A stretch of 64,000 bases of DNA. It comes from Prosapia bicincta (taxonomy: Eukaryota > Arthropoda > Insecta > Hemiptera > Cercopidae). The translations under genes were made by a program, and so were the position numbers. Every line of letters starts with the position of its first letter. Position 1 is the stretch's first letter. The DNA lies in the NCBI GenBank assembly GCA_036971475.1, contig JBAIZL010000005.1, positions 178,431,886 to 178,495,885 of the forward strand, read 5' to 3'. This document shows, one piece after another, positions 61,093 through 64,000 of the stretch. The notes beneath the pieces are model-generated. The model did not search any database and was not told the origin of the DNA. It saw nothing but the letters and a program-made list of their open reading frames with translations.

Positions 61093-64000
61093 GTTTGCTA
61101 TATTTTCACTTTCTTATTTCCTTGTTTAGCTTCCAGATATGTTGACTGGTGTCTCTTTGTCTTCCAAATATTCCCATAGTGAGGCAATTAAACCTTTGCT
61201 TCATTGTTACTGTCAGTTGTTCAACTCTTACATATGCTTTTAATTATCTGTTATTTGCTGTAGGACTAAATCATGTAATAAGTTTATTACACGCTGTTAA
61301 AATATTTATTATTTCTTATATGCCTGACTTGTGGCAATTTATAATAAATTGAATTGATGTAAATATTACCTACACACTTACACACACGCGTTTAGTATGT
61401 CCATTTACTCTACATATTCTCTTGTTTTGCAGTTTCTGTAAAATATGTTATAAATTATGTGAAACAAGTAAATTTCAGACTGTTAGATAATTTGTTTACA
61501 TCTACATTAAATTGTGTTATAAAAGTTTTATTAGCCTGAGTTTGTTATTGATGCACATGGGTAATATATTTTTATTAAACATCTATCAAATTTAATCAAT
61601 ATGTGTGTTTATCTAGACCAAACTAAAAAGAAAATAGTAATAATTTAAAGAATATGTTTGTTATTTTAAATACAACAAACCATAAAAATTCAGCAAAGGT
61701 ATTTATGTTCTTGATGAAAAATCATAAATACTGGAAGCACAACCAAGTATTTTATAAGTAGCTAAGAGCAATGATCATAGATTAAGCTGGAAATAACGTA
61801 TTATTCCACTGGTTACTAAGATAATTGGATGAAACTAGGTCATTGTTTTCCTTGGTGAAATCTATATATAAATACTTTAGAAGTCCAATTATCCTCATTT
61901 TGACTGTCTGAATCGTTGATTATCCAAATCGCTTTCAGATTTTCAGAAAAAAAGTAAGTCAAAACGTATTGCGATTTCCAAAATAATGATTCTGTCTACA
62001 TGTGCTATTGGACTTTCTTCCACAAAGCTAGTTTAGATGCAGCATGAACAGTTTAGACAGTATTTGGATTCTGAATCACTGTTTCAGTTCAGTCCTTTAT
62101 TGTCGATTGTTCCCCAGGTGCCCAGCCCGGCTCAGCTGTTTATTCATTTTAAATAGTCAGTATGTGTGTCTTTGACCTGCTACTTTAATGGTACTCTTTC
62201 ACATCGGTGGCTTGTTTTGTCATTCACCATGGCATCTAAAAGAAAATGAACTGTCTTATTGTTAGCAGATAAACTAAAAATTTATCGGTCAATAAAATAA
62301 AGAAGTTACAGGTAAACAATTCGTTGAGATGTAAGATGTTGGACCGTCTACGATTTCAGACATTAAAAGGAGCAAACTTACATTTTTAAAACCTGGTCTC
62401 AGTGCTTCAAAATGAAGATGAAAGGTTTTCAAGGAAATCAATGCTGGCAGGAACTAACAAAGAATTAGAAGGTGCTATTTTCAATATGTCTTTGCTGAAA
62501 TGTTTTATGGGAAACCTAATTTTGGGTCTGATTCTTTGAGACAAAGTTTAAATAATAGGAGCTCAGTTGTTTGTCCCTTAAAGCAAGAAACAGATGGTTA
62601 AGAAATTTTTAGTTAGGCAAAGTGTCAGTGAAATAGATTTAAGCAGTGAGAGGTTATCAGCAGGCTCCAAAGCTGGAGATTTTATTGAAATATTTAGCGT
62701 TGTAGCAAACACCTACGATCCTGAAAATGTGTACAATGCTAATTACACGCCGTTCTTTTTGGAAATATCTGCCTAAAACCATTTTACAGTGCTCCAAGAT
62801 GTAAAGAACATGTTACTGTGCTTAACTGTGTAAAATCTACTGAAAGCCATAAAATACCCCTTCTGATAATAGGGAAGTCAAATAGGCCAAAAGTGGTTTA
62901 AAATGTGAAAAACTTCCCCTCTTTTATAAAAACGAACTCAACTTGGATGAATGCAGCAAAAAGAGTAGTAGACAAAATTTTCATTTCAGAAATAAAAACA
63001 TACTATAATCCTCTTGGAAAAGAAAGCAGTAAAGTTCTTTAAATTGTTAATAATGCACAACTCATCCCATCAAAAAACTGATGGAAAGAGAGAATGGACA
63101 ATTTAAAACAATTCTTTTATTGCCAAAAGACACAAGATTGTTGCAACTTTTAGGGAAATGTTTGGTAGAGAAACGTTTGGGAACAAATTATCTACATTTT
63201 TTGTTATCAAAGCCACTTTCTATTAACTCAGATAAATGGATTTCTACTGCAGTATTATTAGATTGTGGTAAGTGAATTATATATTTATTATTTGTCATAT
63301 TTAGAAATGAATTTTAGTTCTATTAATTTTATTCTAAACTTTGTGTTGACCGAAGGAATGAAACGTGCTCCTATTTATACGCATAAGTTTTATTGTTCCT
63401 GATTTCTTAATATCAGGTTGGGGAGGGGGATTTCTATCTCTGGTTTATGATTTAGTTTTATATTATGAGGAGTTTTAATGTGTTTACTAACATTGCATAC
63501 TATCACAATATGATAGTAATTGTGTTATAGAAAAATATTAATAACACTAACCCCATACTTTCTGTTTGTGACAAGGAGAGAAGGTTAATAAAATACTTTG
63601 AAATTGTGAGAATAGTCATTATTTAGAAGAATCCAACTCCGCTAGATGAACAATCATTATCTGGTTGCCTATTGCTTATGCCAAATAGCTTGGCAAACAT
63701 TTTGCATATTTTGTATACCATTTTTCTGAAACAAAGTTATTAATGTCAAGGAATATAGCTTTAAAATATTGTTTATAAAGGAAAATTGTTTTTTGTTTAT
63801 GTTGGATATTTTGATGGCAGTTTTTTATTTGATGAAGGTATTATTTGTGGTGTGTTGTCTTGTTATGCTAAGGTCATGTACTTTTGACTAAACAACCATA
63901 ACACATACTGAATGATAAAACACACTCAAAATCAAACGTCATATTCAAACACATTATTAACAAATATTCTATGAACAACACATCTCAGAATACAAAACAC
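61093..64000 (+). other. Intron 17, partial
   Basis: AT-rich intron carrying a Tigger-type pseudogene (61870-63290). No further rootletin exon is recognised before the window ends. Confidence 0.7.
61870..63290 (+). pseudogene. Tigger/Jerky-type (pogo) transposase pseudogene
   Basis: Terminal-like GAAGTCCAATTATCCTC and TGATTATCCAAATC at about 61880-61930. Plus-strand coding remains: MASKRK and LLADKLKIYRSI (CENP-B-type HTH start, 62229-62300), VGPSTISDIKRSK, VYNANYTPFFLEISA (DDE region, 62730-62775), LPLFYKNELNLDECSKKSS (62905-62965), FKTILLLPKDTRLLQ (63100-63145). All split by stops and shifts. The right end is not found. Confidence 0.8.

Overview
AT-rich eukaryotic (arthropod, most likely insect) genomic DNA. 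The one host gene I can support is the middle part of a rootletin (CROCC / Drosophila Root) gene on the + strand. Seventeen coding exons lie between 2253 and 61092. Their reading frames join without a break (2959 nt, about 986 codons), and both ends of the gene lie outside the window. The insect call rests on the closeness of the exon 3 domain to insect rootletins and on the transposon families present (HTH_48/GVQW-type mariner, DUF4817-type mariner relatives, Penelope-like elements). The exact order is not resolved.

Layout: 1-2252 upstream intron; 2253-8288 exons 1-5, with a 100-bp x4 and a 141-bp x3 tandem array in introns; 8289-31232 a 23-kb intron crowded with nested mobile elements; 31233-61092 exons 6-17, with further element fragments in the introns; 61093-64000 intron carrying a decayed Tigger/pogo-type transposase.

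The 23-kb intron holds, in order: a Penelope-like (PLE) GIY-YIG endonuclease unit bracketed by 350-bp inverted repeats (8491-9758); a (TA)n run split by two LTR elements of one family in opposite orientation (9862-19647, apparently intact and very young; 19656-25801, an internally deleted derivative with a permuted protease region); then a second PLE family in head-to-tail copies on the minus strand (25833-31208). One PLE copy is interrupted by a 1057-bp solo LTR with a clean 4-bp target duplication, and a 310-bp MITE separates two copies. The last PLE copy ends only about 25 bp before the exon 6 splice acceptor.

The most interesting feature is a small RNA-like motif that recurs in the terminal repeats of five different PLE families here. 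It is an 8-nt core close to the hammerhead CUGANGA, then a hairpin, then GAA, then a short self-complementary stem and a C or U. Several copies lie in perfect or near-perfect palindromes (35145-35357, 34721-35076), and nearly all PLE ends abut (TA)n microsatellites. Other elements: a 2.06-kb LTR element without coding capacity (49818-51881), three decayed mariner-type transposases (43690-44575, 52378-53340, 59881-60560) and a decayed Tigger (61870-63290). I found no tRNA, rRNA or CRISPR array. All homology statements are by eye; no database search was run.
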